From Nostoc sp. NMS2 (GTDB taxonomy: Bacteria > Cyanobacteriota > Cyanobacteriia > Cyanobacteriales > Nostocaceae), in NCBI RefSeq assembly GCF_017115105.1, contig NZ_JABXKH010000178.1, forward strand, positions 62,001-126,000: a DNA stretch of 64,000 nt. Direction: 5' to 3'. The position numbers and the translations under genes were made by a program. Within the stretch, counting starts at the first letter, position 1, and every line of letters starts with the position of its first letter. Positions 1 to 8,747 of the stretch are shown piece after piece. The notes below the pieces were generated by a model. That model worked only from the letters and a program-made list of their open reading frames with translations, did not search any database and had not been told where the DNA came from.

Positions 1-103
1 GCTCTTATCTAATTTTGCAATAAAGAAAATATAAGTGTAAATACTAAATATAACGATTACGGATATAAAAATTTTACAGAAATCATTTTTTTAAATACTA
101 ACA

Positions 104-128
104 ATACCCGACTATTTTTATCGGGTAT
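104..128. promoter_or_regulatory. Hairpin in the thrC leader
   Basis: The arms ATACCCGA and TCGGGTAT form an 8-bp perfect stem about 70 bp before the thrC start. No T-run follows, so it is not a typical terminator. It could be the end of an upstream transcript or a leader structure for thrC. Function is inferred only from position. Confidence 0.3.
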
Positions 129-197
129 GTTTGACTGGTATTTTTGCTCGTGTTAGTATCAGGCGACAGCCGACAGACAAACAGGGAAAGCTAGTTT

Positions 198-1508
198 ATG
201 ACTCAGGCAATCAAAACCCAAACCCAAACTCAAACCAGCACTGCCTACTTTCAAGCCTTAAAGTGTAAAGAATGTGGTGCGGAATATGAACTCAAAGCCA
301 CTAATGTTTGTGAGTCATGTTTTGGGCCGTTAGAAGTCAAGTATGACTACAGCGCCCTCCGTCTGACTGTCACTCGTGAAACAATTCAAGCCGGGCCTAA
401 TTCAATTTGGCGCTACCGTCCCTTTTTGCCTGTCGCAACTGACAATGTTATAGATGTGGGAACGGGGATGACTCCCTTGGTTCCTTCTCACCGTCTTGCC
501 CGTCGCCTCGGTCTAAATAAGCTTTATATAAAAAATGATGCCGTTAATATGCCTACCCTTAGTTTTAAGGATCGGGTAGTGTCAGTTGCTCTATCAAGGG
601 CGCGGGAGTTGGGTTTCACTACCGTTTCTTGCGCTAGCACAGGGAACTTGGCAAATTCTACAGCTGCGATCGCAGCCCATGCAGGTTTAGACTGTTGTGT
701 GTTCATCCCCGCAGATTTAGAAGCGGGTAAAATTATCGGTAGTTTGATATATAGCCCAACGCTGATGGCTGTCAAAGGCAACTACGATCAAGTAAATCGT
801 CTTTGTTCAGAAGTTGCCAATACATACGGCTGGGGTTTTGTCAATATTAACTTACGCCCTTATTACTCTGAAGGTTCCAAGACGCTAGGTTTTGAAGTTG
901 CAGAACAACTAGGATGGGAACTACCCGATCATGTAGTTGCTCCTTTAGCTTCTGGTTCACTATTTACAAAAATTTATAAGGGTTTCCAAGAATTTATCGA
1001 AGTTGGTTTGGTAGAAAACAAGAAAGTCCGTTTCAGTGGCGCTCAAGCTGAAGGTTGTTCACCCATCGCCCAAGCCTTTAAAGAAGGACGCGACTTTATT
1101 AAACCAGTGAAACCAAATACAATTGCGAAATCCCTAGCGATCGGCAATCCAGCAGACGGTATTTATGCTGTAGAGTTAGCTCAGAAAACTGGTGGTAACA
1201 TTGAATCAGTCAATGATGCAGAAATTATTGATGGCATCAAGTTGCTGGCAGAAACCGAAGGCATCTTCACAGAAACGGCTGGTGGTACAACCGTGGCCGT
1301 GCTGAAAAAACTGGTAGAAGCTGGCAAAATTGATCCAGATGAAACTACCGTGATTTACATCACCGGCAATGGTCTGAAAACCCAAGAAGCAATCCAAGGC
1401 TATGTTGGTGAACCCTTGACTATTGATGCTAAACTAGATAGTTTTGAACGCGCCCTAGAGCGATCGCGTACTCTTGATCGCTTGGAATGGCAACAAGTTC
1501 TCGTTTAG
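198..1508 (+). CDS. thrC: Threonine synthase
   Basis: This PLP enzyme converts O-phosphohomoserine to threonine and phosphate in the cytoplasm. The 436-residue length fits the long threonine synthase class. The N-terminus carries a zinc-ribbon-like CKECG ... CESCFG pair (about residues 23-42). The PLP lysine lies in LSFKDRVVSVA (about residues 121-131), followed by the STGNLANSTAA phosphate-binding stretch. A C-terminal GNGLKT segment is also typical. The ATG follows an AGGGAAAG ribosome-binding site. A MoaD/ThiS-like gene follows 80 bp downstream on the same strand, suggesting co-transcription. Cyanobacteria may hold more than one threonine synthase; the assignment to this family is firm. 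Confidence 0.95.
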   Translation: MTQAIKTQTQTQTSTAYFQALKCKECGAEYELKATNVCESCFGPLEVKYDYSALRLTVTRETIQAGPNSIWRYRPFLPVATDNVIDVGTGMTPLVPSHRLARRLGLNKLYIKNDAVNMPTLSFKDRVVSVALSRARELGFTTVSCASTGNLANSTAAIAAHAGLDCCVFIPADLEAGKIIGSLIYSPTLMAVKGNYDQVNRLCSEVANTYGWGFVNINLRPYYSEGSKTLGFEVAEQLGWELPDHVVAPLASGSLFTKIYKGFQEFIEVGLVENKKVRFSGAQAEGCSPIAQAFKEGRDFIKPVKPNTIAKSLAIGNPADGIYAVELAQKTGGNIESVNDAEIIDGIKLLAETEGIFTETAGGTTVAVLKKLVEAGKIDPDETTVIYITGNGLKTQEAIQGYVGEPLTIDAKLDSFERALERSRTLDRLEWQQVLV

Positions 1509-1515
1509 TTAGCAG

Positions 1516-1550
1516 TTAGGAGTTATGAGTTTTTTATTCATGACTCCTAA
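1516..1550. terminator. Imperfect hairpin between thrC and the sulfur-carrier gene
   Basis: TTAGGAGTTATG pairs with CATGACTCCTAA around a T-rich loop. No strong T-tract follows on the plus strand, so it may only attenuate read-through. Similar TTAGGAGT hairpins are common dispersed repeats in Nostoc genomes. Confidence 0.35.
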
Positions 1551-1588
1551 GTTTTAACTGTATTCCTAACTCTTCACTTTGTACTTTT

Positions 1589-1864
1589 ATGGCTGTAACA
1601 GTTTTAGTTCCTACGACTCTTCAGAATTTGACTAATAATCAAGCTACTCTAGAATCCAACGGTAGCACCATTGCTGAATTGTTGGATTCTTTAGAACAAA
1701 GCTTTCCTGGTATTAAATCCCGGTTGTGCGATGACGAAGGCAAGCTTCGTCGGTTTGTAAATTTTTACGTCGATAGCGAAGATATCCGCTATTTAGATGG
1801 TATTAACACAGCCCTAAAAGATGGCGATGAAGTAAGTATTGTCCCTGCTGTTGCTGGTGGTTAA
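1589..1864 (+). CDS. MoaD/ThiS-family ubiquitin-like sulfur carrier
   Basis: A 91-residue beta-grasp protein ending in VPAVAGG. The free C-terminal Gly-Gly is the site that E1-like enzymes adenylate and thiocarboxylate in MoaD, ThiS and CysO. The segment SIVPAVAGG and the preceding DGDEVSIVP match the family core. It follows thrC closely on the same strand. In other bacteria such carriers donate sulfur for molybdopterin, thiamin, cysteine (CysO) or homocysteine synthesis. The thrC link favours an amino-acid role here, because O-phosphohomoserine is a branch point toward both threonine and homocysteine; that is inference. No partner E1 or JAMM protease gene is in the window. Confidence 0.88.
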   Translation: MAVTVLVPTTLQNLTNNQATLESNGSTIAELLDSLEQSFPGIKSRLCDDEGKLRRFVNFYVDSEDIRYLDGINTALKDGDEVSIVPAVAGG

Positions 1865-1889
1865 TACAGAAAACACCAATTGAAGAAGA

Positions 1890-2270
1890 ATTCAGCTATT
1901 CTGAATGGGCTAAACGCCCCGCTATCGCTAACAGGGGCGGAGCCTTTAATAAAGTAGAAGACTTACTAGACAACCCTTTGAGAGATTACCTCGTTCCCAG
2001 TCTCAGAGGATGCTTGAAAAGTCCTTTTCTCGGTAGCAAAACGTTTTAGATCCCCCTAAATCCATGCCACCTGCTCATGGGGGAAACCACGCCAGATGCT
2101 CCACTACAGCGCTTCGCGCATCCTGCGGCGGGGGAGACCCCTGTTCCCGCAGTGGCTCCCCGATAAATTGGGGGACTTTAATTGCGGTTCCCCCCTTTTT
2201 TAGCAGGACTGTTTCATCCCCTAAAAGGCGCTGACTTAGAAGCGTTTCAAGTACAAAAATCAGGTGACTA
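1890..2270. repeat. Repeat-filled gap downstream of the MoaD-like gene
   Basis: This gap of about 550 bp holds no credible gene. Positions 1908-1942 resemble the GGGCTAAAC...GGAGC repeat found at 16921 and 41659. Positions 2047-2180 match the inner part of the MITE copies at 29432 and 41224, but without their terminal inverted repeats. The two ends carry CTTGAAA near 2012 and TTTCAAG near 2245 in inverted orientation, possibly the ends of another decayed element. Confidence 0.6.
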
Positions 2271-2415
2271 AAAAATCTGATTGGATAATAAAATAGCGAT
2301 CGCACTTAAATTTATTTGTTGAAGTGGTAATTTTTATTTTTCCCACTTCCCCAAATTTCCGCTTAATACTCTTGAGAAAATCACGTTAGAGAAAAGTTTA
2401 ACGCACCCTAATTTA

Positions 2416-3771
2416 TTACAATTTCAACTTCTCACCCCGAATTGAATAATCTAACAACTCCATCGGGTGAATAACTGAAATCTTCTTACCTTGCAACTGC
2501 AAATGTTTAGTAATTTGCAAAGTACACCCCGGATTAGCAGAAGCAATTAACTCAGCCCCAGTATTCAACAAATTCTGCACTTTTTGCTGGCCCAATTCCT
2601 CAGCAACTTCCGGTTGCAGCATATTATAAACCCCAGCGCTGCCACAACATAAAGCCGCATCTACTGGTTCTCTCAACTTCACCCCTGGAATTTGCCGCAA
2701 TACCTGACGCGGTTGCACGCTAATCTTTTGACCATGCAATAAATGACAAGCATCTTGATAAACTAAATTCAAGGGTTTATCAGTCAGTGGCGACAGTTTG
2801 GCTGTTAATCCAACAGTTGCCAAAAACTCTTGAGCATCTTTAACTTTAGCTGCAAAATCCTTTGCCTTTTCTCGATATTCGAGGTCATCTTCTAAAATAT
2901 GACCGTATTCTTTTAAAGTATGACCACAACCAGCAGCATTGATAATTACAAAATCGACATCAGTGTTAGCAAAACTATCAATCATCTGCCTTGCTAAAGC
3001 TTTCGCTTGTTCTGTTTGTCCTTGATGTTTGGGAAGCGCTGCACAACAACCTTGAGATTTGGGAATTACAACTTCACAACCATTTGCTGTTAAAACCCGC
3101 ACCGTTGCTTCATTCACTGGGGAGAAAAACAGCCGTTGCACACAACCCAAAATTACCCCAACTCGATAGCGCTTCTCACCTTTAGCAGGAATGACACTAG
3201 GCAGATTATCTTGAAAAGATTTGAGGGTAATTTCTGGCAGAATTGATTCCATTGCTGCCAATCGGGGCGATATTTTATTGAGTAAACCTGTAGCGCGAAA
3301 GAATTTAGCAAACCCCAACTTTTGATAAACCAACAACGGAACTAATAAAACTCGTAAAAGATTGGGATAAGGAAACAGAGAAAATATCAGTTTACGAAAA
3401 AATTGGTCTGACAAACTGCGGGGATAATTTCGTTCAATTTGGTGACGAGTTGCAGAAATCAATTTGTCATACTGCACACCAGAAGGACAAGTACTCACAC
3501 AAGCAAGGCATCCCAAACAAGAATCAAAATGTTCTACAGTTGCTGTATTTAAAGCAATCTCACCCTCGTTAATTGCATCCATTAAATAGATACGTCCTCT
3601 AGGAGAATCCATTTCCTTGCCAAGCACCCGATAGCTGGGACAAGTCGAGAGACAAAATCCACAATGTACACAACTATCAATTAACTTCGGGTCAGGCGGA
3701 TGACTCTCATCAAACCCCTTTAAGTTCTTTAAACTAGCCGTATTATTAACAGAATTTTCTGAAACTTGCAT
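2416..3771 (-). CDS. glcF: Glycolate dehydrogenase iron-sulfur subunit
   Basis: GlcF-type protein, 451 residues. Two ferredoxin-like clusters lie in the N-terminal part: CVHCGFCLSTCP (about residues 35-46) and CLGCLACVSTCP (about residues 86-97), each expected to bind 4Fe-4S. Two CCG-type cysteine domains follow, with GCCAALPKH and the C-terminal CCGSAGVYN motif. It passes electrons from glycolate oxidation toward the membrane quinone pool. It lies 57 bp downstream of glcE on the same strand, so the two form an operon. The start has a clear GAGGAAAGAAG ribosome-binding site. The pathway is photorespiratory salvage of 2-phosphoglycolate. The catalytic GlcD subunit is not in this window. Confidence 0.92.
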   Translation of the reverse strand: MQVSENSVNNTASLKNLKGFDESHPPDPKLIDSCVHCGFCLSTCPSYRVLGKEMDSPRGRIYLMDAINEGEIALNTATVEHFDSCLGCLACVSTCPSGVQYDKLISATRHQIERNYPRSLSDQFFRKLIFSLFPYPNLLRVLLVPLLVYQKLGFAKFFRATGLLNKISPRLAAMESILPEITLKSFQDNLPSVIPAKGEKRYRVGVILGCVQRLFFSPVNEATVRVLTANGCEVVIPKSQGCCAALPKHQGQTEQAKALARQMIDSFANTDVDFVIINAAGCGHTLKEYGHILEDDLEYREKAKDFAAKVKDAQEFLATVGLTAKLSPLTDKPLNLVYQDACHLLHGQKISVQPRQVLRQIPGVKLREPVDAALCCGSAGVYNMLQPEVAEELGQQKVQNLLNTGAELIASANPGCTLQITKHLQLQGKKISVIHPMELLDYSIRGEKLKL

Positions 3772-3828
3772 AATTAATTCTTCTTTCCTCTTCCTTCGCG
3801 TGCTTCGCGCCTTCGCGGTTCGTTAAAA

Positions 3829-5187
3829 CTAAATCCCACCTACAAACCGACCAGGACTTAAAATATTCTTACTATCAAACTGTTCCTTAATACGGCGCAT
3901 TAGTGGCAAAGCGTTGCCAGTATAACCCCAAACATCTATTTGTTCTTTAACCGCCATTGGTGCTGACAAAATTGTTAAAAAACCTATATTAGCTTGAGTG
4001 CGTAGGCGCAGCCCGCCGTAGGCATCGCTTCCAATAGAGCGTAACTCATCCCGCACTTTCAAAACCTGATTTTTATCCTCTAATTGTAACAAACCTAAAC
4101 CACTACTTATATGAATTAAACCCAATTCCACCTGAGTCAAAATCTCTACAGCAGCAGTAGGTAACACTCCTATCTTGCAGGTAATTACAGATTCTGTGAC
4201 AGTAGTATGTATTCGTTCTTGCAATCTCTGCCATAGACTAGCCTCATCAACATCTGCAAAAATTGCCCCATTTAAACCTAACTTTTGACCTACTTCCAAA
4301 ACTCGGTTTGACTGTTCTTTAACACTCTCACTAATACTTTGAAAGCGGGCAATTAATCCCAGTCCTTGACCCAAACCTAAGCTAGACACCAATTTAGTTG
4401 ATAACAAATCAGCCTGAACTGGTGTTAATGCCGAACCTCGAAGGATATCAGCCGCTTGGGATACAGCCTCGGCACTACCAGTTAGTACCACCGTCCCCGA
4501 TGCCTCTGATAGCGGATACACACGGAAAGTTAGTTGACTAATAAAGCCTAATGTGCCATAAGACCCAGTAAGCAACTTCATCAAGTCATATCCGGCGACA
4601 TTTTTAACTACTCTTCCCCCAGCTTTGGCGATTTCTCCATCAGCACGGACAAAGGTAATGCCCAGTAACTGGTCGCGCACACTACCATAACGTTGCCGCA
4701 GAGAACCTGTATCACCTGTGGCGACAATACCGCCAATGGTTGCTGATCCTGGGGCTGCGGGGTCAAGAGCGAGAAATTGCCGCGATTTTGCCAAAAGTGC
4801 TTGGAGATCCGAGAACTTCATTCCAGCTTCTACTGTGACAGTCAAATCGCCAACAGCGTGTTCAATCAGTTGGTTGATGCGTTTTGTACTAACTACAACA
4901 TCAACGCCCTTAGCTAAACCACCCCAGCTAAGTTTACTGCCACTACCACAGGGTAAGACGCGCCAGTTGTGACTGTGAGCTTTGGCGATGACTGCGGCTA
5001 GTTGTTGTTGAGTGCGGGGATAGACGATACAAGTGGGAGGTTTTCCTGAATCTATAGTCTGTTGGATACGTTTTTGCTGGTCTATTTCGATATTTTCCCA
5101 AAGGCAAACAGCATTTTCTTCGCCGATAATAGATGCAAAATCAGTAGCGCACACGCCTTGCGGCTTGTCGTTAGATATCGCTTTCAT
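3829..5187 (-). CDS. glcE: Glycolate dehydrogenase FAD-binding subunit GlcE
   Basis: A FAD-binding type 4 (PCMH fold) oxidase subunit. CIVYPRTQQQLAAVI opens the domain, followed by the FAD loop PCGSGSKLSWGG and DPAAPGSATIGGIVATGDTG. The end carries the family motif KNILSPGRFVGG. A TTG at 5238 would add 17 residues, but the ATG at 5187 begins a more family-like N-terminus, so I place the start there. It is upstream partner of glcF. An odd stretch DAYGGLRLRTQ near the C-terminus is encoded by a palindromic repeat at 3999-4031 also found elsewhere in the window, so the protein seems to carry an in-frame repeat insertion. Confidence 0.88.
   Translation of the reverse strand: MKAISNDKPQGVCATDFASIIGEENAVCLWENIEIDQQKRIQQTIDSGKPPTCIVYPRTQQQLAAVIAKAHSHNWRVLPCGSGSKLSWGGLAKGVDVVVSTKRINQLIEHAVGDLTVTVEAGMKFSDLQALLAKSRQFLALDPAAPGSATIGGIVATGDTGSLRQRYGSVRDQLLGITFVRADGEIAKAGGRVVKNVAGYDLMKLLTGSYGTLGFISQLTFRVYPLSEASGTVVLTGSAEAVSQAADILRGSALTPVQADLLSTKLVSSLGLGQGLGLIARFQSISESVKEQSNRVLEVGQKLGLNGAIFADVDEASLWQRLQERIHTTVTESVITCKIGVLPTAAVEILTQVELGLIHISSGLGLLQLEDKNQVLKVRDELRSIGSDAYGGLRLRTQANIGFLTILSAPMAVKEQIDVWGYTGNALPLMRRIKEQFDSKNILSPGRFVGGI
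3999..4031. repeat. Palindromic repeat inserted in frame in glcE
   Basis: A GC-rich block containing GGCGCAGCCCGCCG then AGGCATCGC. Nearly the same 24 bp occurs inside the porin gene at 31730-31753, and variants occur at 29125-29160 and 62270-62420. The block keeps the glcE frame open and adds about ten residues. Confidence 0.65.
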
Positions 5188-5239
5188 TGAGTTTATTTCT
5201 TTACGCCCTACATCTAATTTACTGGTTAAACTGACCAAA

Positions 5240-5577
5240 AAAGCGTATTCCTATTTGAAGGAGGCAGAAGGAGTGAAATCAGTAGGGGATTCGACCCCGG
5301 ATGATTTAGAGCTACGGAACGAGAGTTCAGTGTTCTTGTCTTAAACCCAAGACCTGTCTCCTGCCCTCAGCATAGGGATAATGCCAAAAGGTCACTTGAC
5401 GATTTGGGAACCAGCCTTAACTTGACAGGGTGGTTTCATACAACCAGAGAAAAACTAAAACTGGGTTTCAAAGCCTCTTGACCTTTCGGGAGAGGAATGG
5501 AAGCGGGTTTTATAGTATACTTAACGACTTTTTAAATATCCTCTTAAACCCATACTAAATAAGTCCTAGAGCAGCAA
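5240..5577. other. Intergenic repeat region upstream of glcE
   Basis: No supported gene. A stretch with GGGGATTCGACCCC (about 5279-5292) and GAACGAGAGTT (about 5318-5328) recurs in similar order at 26020-26050, and a looser version occurs near 16990. It appears to be a decayed dispersed repeat. The glcE promoter must lie near its left end, but I see no clear promoter boxes. Confidence 0.45.
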
Positions 5578-6129
5578 CTAATTCAAAGATGCAGGGATAC
5601 TCAACACTCTTTGCAAACGCTCTGTAAGAAGGCTCAGTTGGTCATAGGTTTGAATGAGGCGTTCGCCCTCAACCTCAACTTCTGTGGACGGATAATTTTG
5701 AATAATTTCAATCAATGAAACTTTATTGTCTTTGTTTGCTGATAAAACAAGAGATGAGCGCAAAGCTTGTCTGTTTGCTTGATTTGAAGGTGTATGAATT
5801 GACTGACTTATACGGTCTAGTAAAAATTCACCAATCTGGTTATTGAGTGCGCGATCTAACACAACAGGTGTCACATTTACCTCGCGTGTCAAGACATTGC
5901 GGACTTCTTGAGGTTCTTTTTTAGCTTGACTCAAGAAGAAATTGAGCCTTTGTGAAACTTCTCCTGTTTCGGCTAAAGATGTTAGTTCACTTACTGGTAA
6001 GGCTGCACGAAAGATACCATATTTGAAGACAACCTTTTCAGATGCGATCGCACTGTTACTATAAAATAAAACACTGAAAGTTGCGATTAAAAAGAAAGTA
6101 CATTTAAGTATAGAAAGTTGATATTTCAT
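5578..6129 (-). CDS. Secreted DUF1400-type protein
   Basis: A 183-residue protein with a signal peptide (hydrophobic residues about 8-27, cleavage after SAIAS likely). The mature part begins EKVVFKYGIFRAALPVSELTSLAETGEVS, matching DUF1400, a cyanobacterial domain usually found at the N-terminus of secreted alpha/beta hydrolase-like proteins. Here the domain stands alone: the ORF stops at the end of DUF1400 and no GXSXG hydrolase part follows. It is flanked by gaps on both sides, so it is probably monocistronic. Function is unknown. It may be a naturally single-domain form or the remnant of a longer hydrolase. Confidence 0.75.
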   Translation of the reverse strand: MKYQLSILKCTFFLIATFSVLFYSNSAIASEKVVFKYGIFRAALPVSELTSLAETGEVSQRLNFFLSQAKKEPQEVRNVLTREVNVTPVVLDRALNNQIGEFLLDRISQSIHTPSNQANRQALRSSLVLSANKDNKVSLIEIIQNYPSTEVEVEGERLIQTYDQLSLLTERLQRVLSIPASLN

Positions 6130-6536
6130 TATTGATAAACCTTAACAATAAATTTGTCAGCTTAAATAAGTAAAAGAATATGCTTAAGAAGCTTTAAACA
6201 CTTTCTTAAGCAAAATAATTTGTGAGTTATTTTTTTATCTTAAAGTATGTTGTCTCATAAACAATCTCCTGTAAGTTGTATTTAAAATACCACCTTTACT
6301 CCTTACATATATAACTTATGACTGCCGTAAAAAATAGCCAATAGCGGTTTTATCGCAGTAGTTAAGCTGTATTGACATTTAATTTTAAGGGGATTGCCAC
6401 AGTACATTCAAGTAAGTACTCCATTAGATGTAATCGAGGATTTATATCTTAGGGTTAGTAAAAGTGAGAATAAGGTAGAGTACTGTTAAGGTATTCATCA
6501 TTAACTCGTTCAAAATCAACCAAAATAATTTTTACC
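6130..6536. other. AT-rich intergenic region
   Basis: About 400 bp between divergent genes. No ORF, strong hairpin or repeat stands out. It must hold the promoters of both the DUF1400 gene and the small 65-residue gene. Confidence 0.4.
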
Positions 6537-6734
6537 ATGTTTCTTCAAGAAAAGCAGACTGATAAATTAATAGAAATACACGACATAGAGACATTGATTA
6601 GCCCTTTAAAACCTACCGTAATGGGTCAATATCAAGTAGGTGAGGAGGAACAAGATCCTGAATCTTTTGAAAAAGAAAACTTAATTTTTCCTTCTGGTGA
6701 AAACCTGCCACGCTGTTGGGTAAATAAAGATTAG
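6537..6734 (+). CDS. Small acidic protein of unknown function
   Basis: A 65-residue soluble protein, rich in Glu and Asp (VGEEEQDPESFEKENL) and ending GENLPRCWVNKD. It has no signal peptide or membrane segment. The single cysteine sits in a Pro-Arg-Cys-Trp context near the C-terminus. I do not recognise a function. The biased, protein-like composition and clear ATG favour a real gene over chance. A YihY-like gene remnant follows 4 bp after its stop codon. Confidence 0.55.
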   Translation: MFLQEKQTDKLIEIHDIETLISPLKPTVMGQYQVGEEEQDPESFEKENLIFPSGENLPRCWVNKD

Positions 6735-6738
6735 AGAA

Positions 6739-6888
6739 ATGCCTGATTTATTCAACAAAGCAGTAACTAGCAAGAAAGGCTGGTTATTGCCACCTTTGGC
6801 TGCTGGTTTAGCGTATTATACAGTTTTCTCCCTAGCACCCTTGCTTGACAAAAAAACCACAAAAGGAATGGTAGATATCGCCCTTTAA
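6739..6888 (+). pseudogene. Truncated YihY/BrkB-like membrane protein remnant
   Basis: A 49-codon ORF reads MPDLFNKAVTSKKGW then LLPPLAAGLAYYTVFSLAPLL. The AYYTVFSLAPLL part is the N-terminal signature of the YihY/BrkB (UPF0761) membrane family, whose members are about 280 residues with six membrane segments. After the signature the sequence turns into unrelated DKKTTKGMVDIAL and stops. The next 90 bp hold no continuation. It is therefore an N-terminal fragment, probably non-functional, although expression as a single-helix peptide cannot be excluded. Confidence 0.6.
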
Positions 6889-7043
6889 CTTCTCCACGGC
6901 AAGATGCGGCTTCCAGAAAGTAGTCATTTTTCCCAACAAATGGAAGGTACTTTCAGCAATATAATTAATAGTTTGCAAGCTTGAGCTATGTAGAGTTTTT
7001 AAATAATGTAAATTACCTAATTGAGCGGTGTATTTGTAGAGAA

Positions 7044-8531
7044 ATGAAACAGTTAGTAAAAACGTTATACAGTAAACTTATATATCTATTTCAGCAGGTA
7101 CGAATAATTAGCATCTTCCGTACTCATAAGGGAAATAATATTGCTGAAAATGAAGAATTCCTGGAAAAACCGACTGCTCAATTAGCAAAGCAAATTCCTC
7201 TTAAAGACAGAGTTTACAAAGGTGCTAAAAAGTTACTGGCTAATAACCAACAGTATCCGGCGAAACCTCAACAATTTAAAAAAGCTTCCTTATTTCCTGA
7301 CAGTAAAACTAGTGTTGCTGCGTTGTCGCTAGTTTTGCATGGAGTTGCTGAAGTCTTATCTCAAAAAATGAATCTGTCATGGGAAGGTCAAGTAAATAGT
7401 ACTTTCAGCTACCAAAAAGAAGTTGAAAGTGGAAAAGGAAAAATCTTTTACTATGTAACAGATAATCCCGAAACTCCACAACCAGAAACTCTGGCAGAAG
7501 AGGCTGCTCTAGTTGTTATAGACCAATTTGATCCAAGGGCTTGTGCAATTCACCTGATTTATTGTGGCTTAGTAGCCAATTTAGATAAACCTTGGGAAGG
7601 CAACTTTATCATAGATGGTAAGCAATTACTTGAATACACAGGGTTTGTCAAACGCAGGGACTTATGCAAGCATGAAAAATTAAGTACTTTGTACGACTTG
7701 TTACGGCAACCGGCTCAGGTACTAGCCTGTATTGCATGGCCTAAACAAGGCAAAGTAGGAGCTTTTACTGTTGCTGATTTAAAGATTTGGGACATTAGTA
7801 TAATACGAGATTTTGAAACAGATAAAGCTGGTAATAACAAGCTAGTTGGTTTAAAGGTGATAGGTAAACCAGGGGTATGGACAAAATACTTCCTCAATAA
7901 ATCTAAATATCACTACCACACTGGAATTGTTACTAAGAAAACCGTACAAAAACTATTTAGTATTGGTAAACAAAATGCTGGCGCGGCTAGAATGCTAGTT
8001 TGGCTAACCTTCCAAATCCAATCGGAATTCCAGGATTGTGTAATGGGCAAGACTCTAATGGAGATTGCTTACGGCGCAGACAAAGTTTCAACAGCAGAGC
8101 AAGACAGACAGATTAGAAGGCAAATGGCTGATGATTTGGAAACCGATTTGAAAGTTGTCAAAGAAGCCGGATGGCAAGCGGAACTTGAAACTGGCCCAAC
8201 TTGGTTAACAAGCAGCAAAAGCACTAAAAGACCTATAGGTTACTGGAGTGAAATACTGAATTCTAGATGGCGTTTTCATCTACCAGCAGAAGTACAGGAA
8301 CGCTTGACCCCAGACTCGAATCAACTAAGCGCAAACAATATCCAGCCTTTATCAGGTAATGTTATCAGAGAAGCTAGAAAAGCAAAAGGCTGGTCTAGGG
8401 CATTTTTCGCTACAACGATGGGGAAAAGCGTTTCTTGGGTTGATGCAGTCGAGACGGGTACACGCAAGGTTTCTCAGAAGGACTTTCCTAAGTTGCTCAA
8501 CACACTGAAACTAGACCTTAACAGGTGTTAA
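7044..8531 (+). CDS. Unrecognised protein with C-terminal XRE-like HTH
   Basis: About 495 residues from the ATG at 7044. A TTG at 6981 would add 21 residues, but I prefer the ATG. The last 65 residues (GNVIREARKAKGWSRAFFATTMGKSVSWVDAVETGTRKVS) look like an XRE/Cro-type helix-turn-helix. The middle contains a segment with the pattern of a winged helix (IIDGKQLLEYTGFVKRRDLCKHEKLSTLYDLLRQ, about residues 198-230). The combination recalls replication-initiator or transcription factors of cyanobacterial plasmids, but no family can be named with confidence. It is a lone gene, with unknown small genes upstream and aquaporin downstream. No iteron-like repeats were seen nearby. Confidence 0.6.
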   Translation: MKQLVKTLYSKLIYLFQQVRIISIFRTHKGNNIAENEEFLEKPTAQLAKQIPLKDRVYKGAKKLLANNQQYPAKPQQFKKASLFPDSKTSVAALSLVLHGVAEVLSQKMNLSWEGQVNSTFSYQKEVESGKGKIFYYVTDNPETPQPETLAEEAALVVIDQFDPRACAIHLIYCGLVANLDKPWEGNFIIDGKQLLEYTGFVKRRDLCKHEKLSTLYDLLRQPAQVLACIAWPKQGKVGAFTVADLKIWDISIIRDFETDKAGNNKLVGLKVIGKPGVWTKYFLNKSKYHYHTGIVTKKTVQKLFSIGKQNAGAARMLVWLTFQIQSEFQDCVMGKTLMEIAYGADKVSTAEQDRQIRRQMADDLETDLKVVKEAGWQAELETGPTWLTSSKSTKRPIGYWSEILNSRWRFHLPAEVQERLTPDSNQLSANNIQPLSGNVIREARKAKGWSRAFFATTMGKSVSWVDAVETGTRKVSQKDFPKLLNTLKLDLNRC

Positions 8532-8747
8532 TTTTAACTAAACTTTTAGCGTTTGTGTGAGGTAATTTTTATTAGATATTAGTAGGGTGTTTGCCAAGAT
8601 AAAGTTTAATTGATATAGACAAAACAAGCTTTTTCTCTGTTTTTTGGAGTTATAGAACGCTTTTTTAGCAAGGGTTTCAGCCGTCGCGTGGCAGACAATT
8701 ATTTCTTTGCCACTTTTACCATCACCATGCGGTTATGACATTATCTT

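Noticed and set aside
2075-2305. ORF in the gap after the MoaD-like gene
   Set aside because: It is encoded by dispersed repeat DNA also found in two MITE copies.
5033-5344. 103-residue plus-strand ORF over the glcE start
   Set aside because: Mostly antisense to glcE and continuing into repeat DNA.
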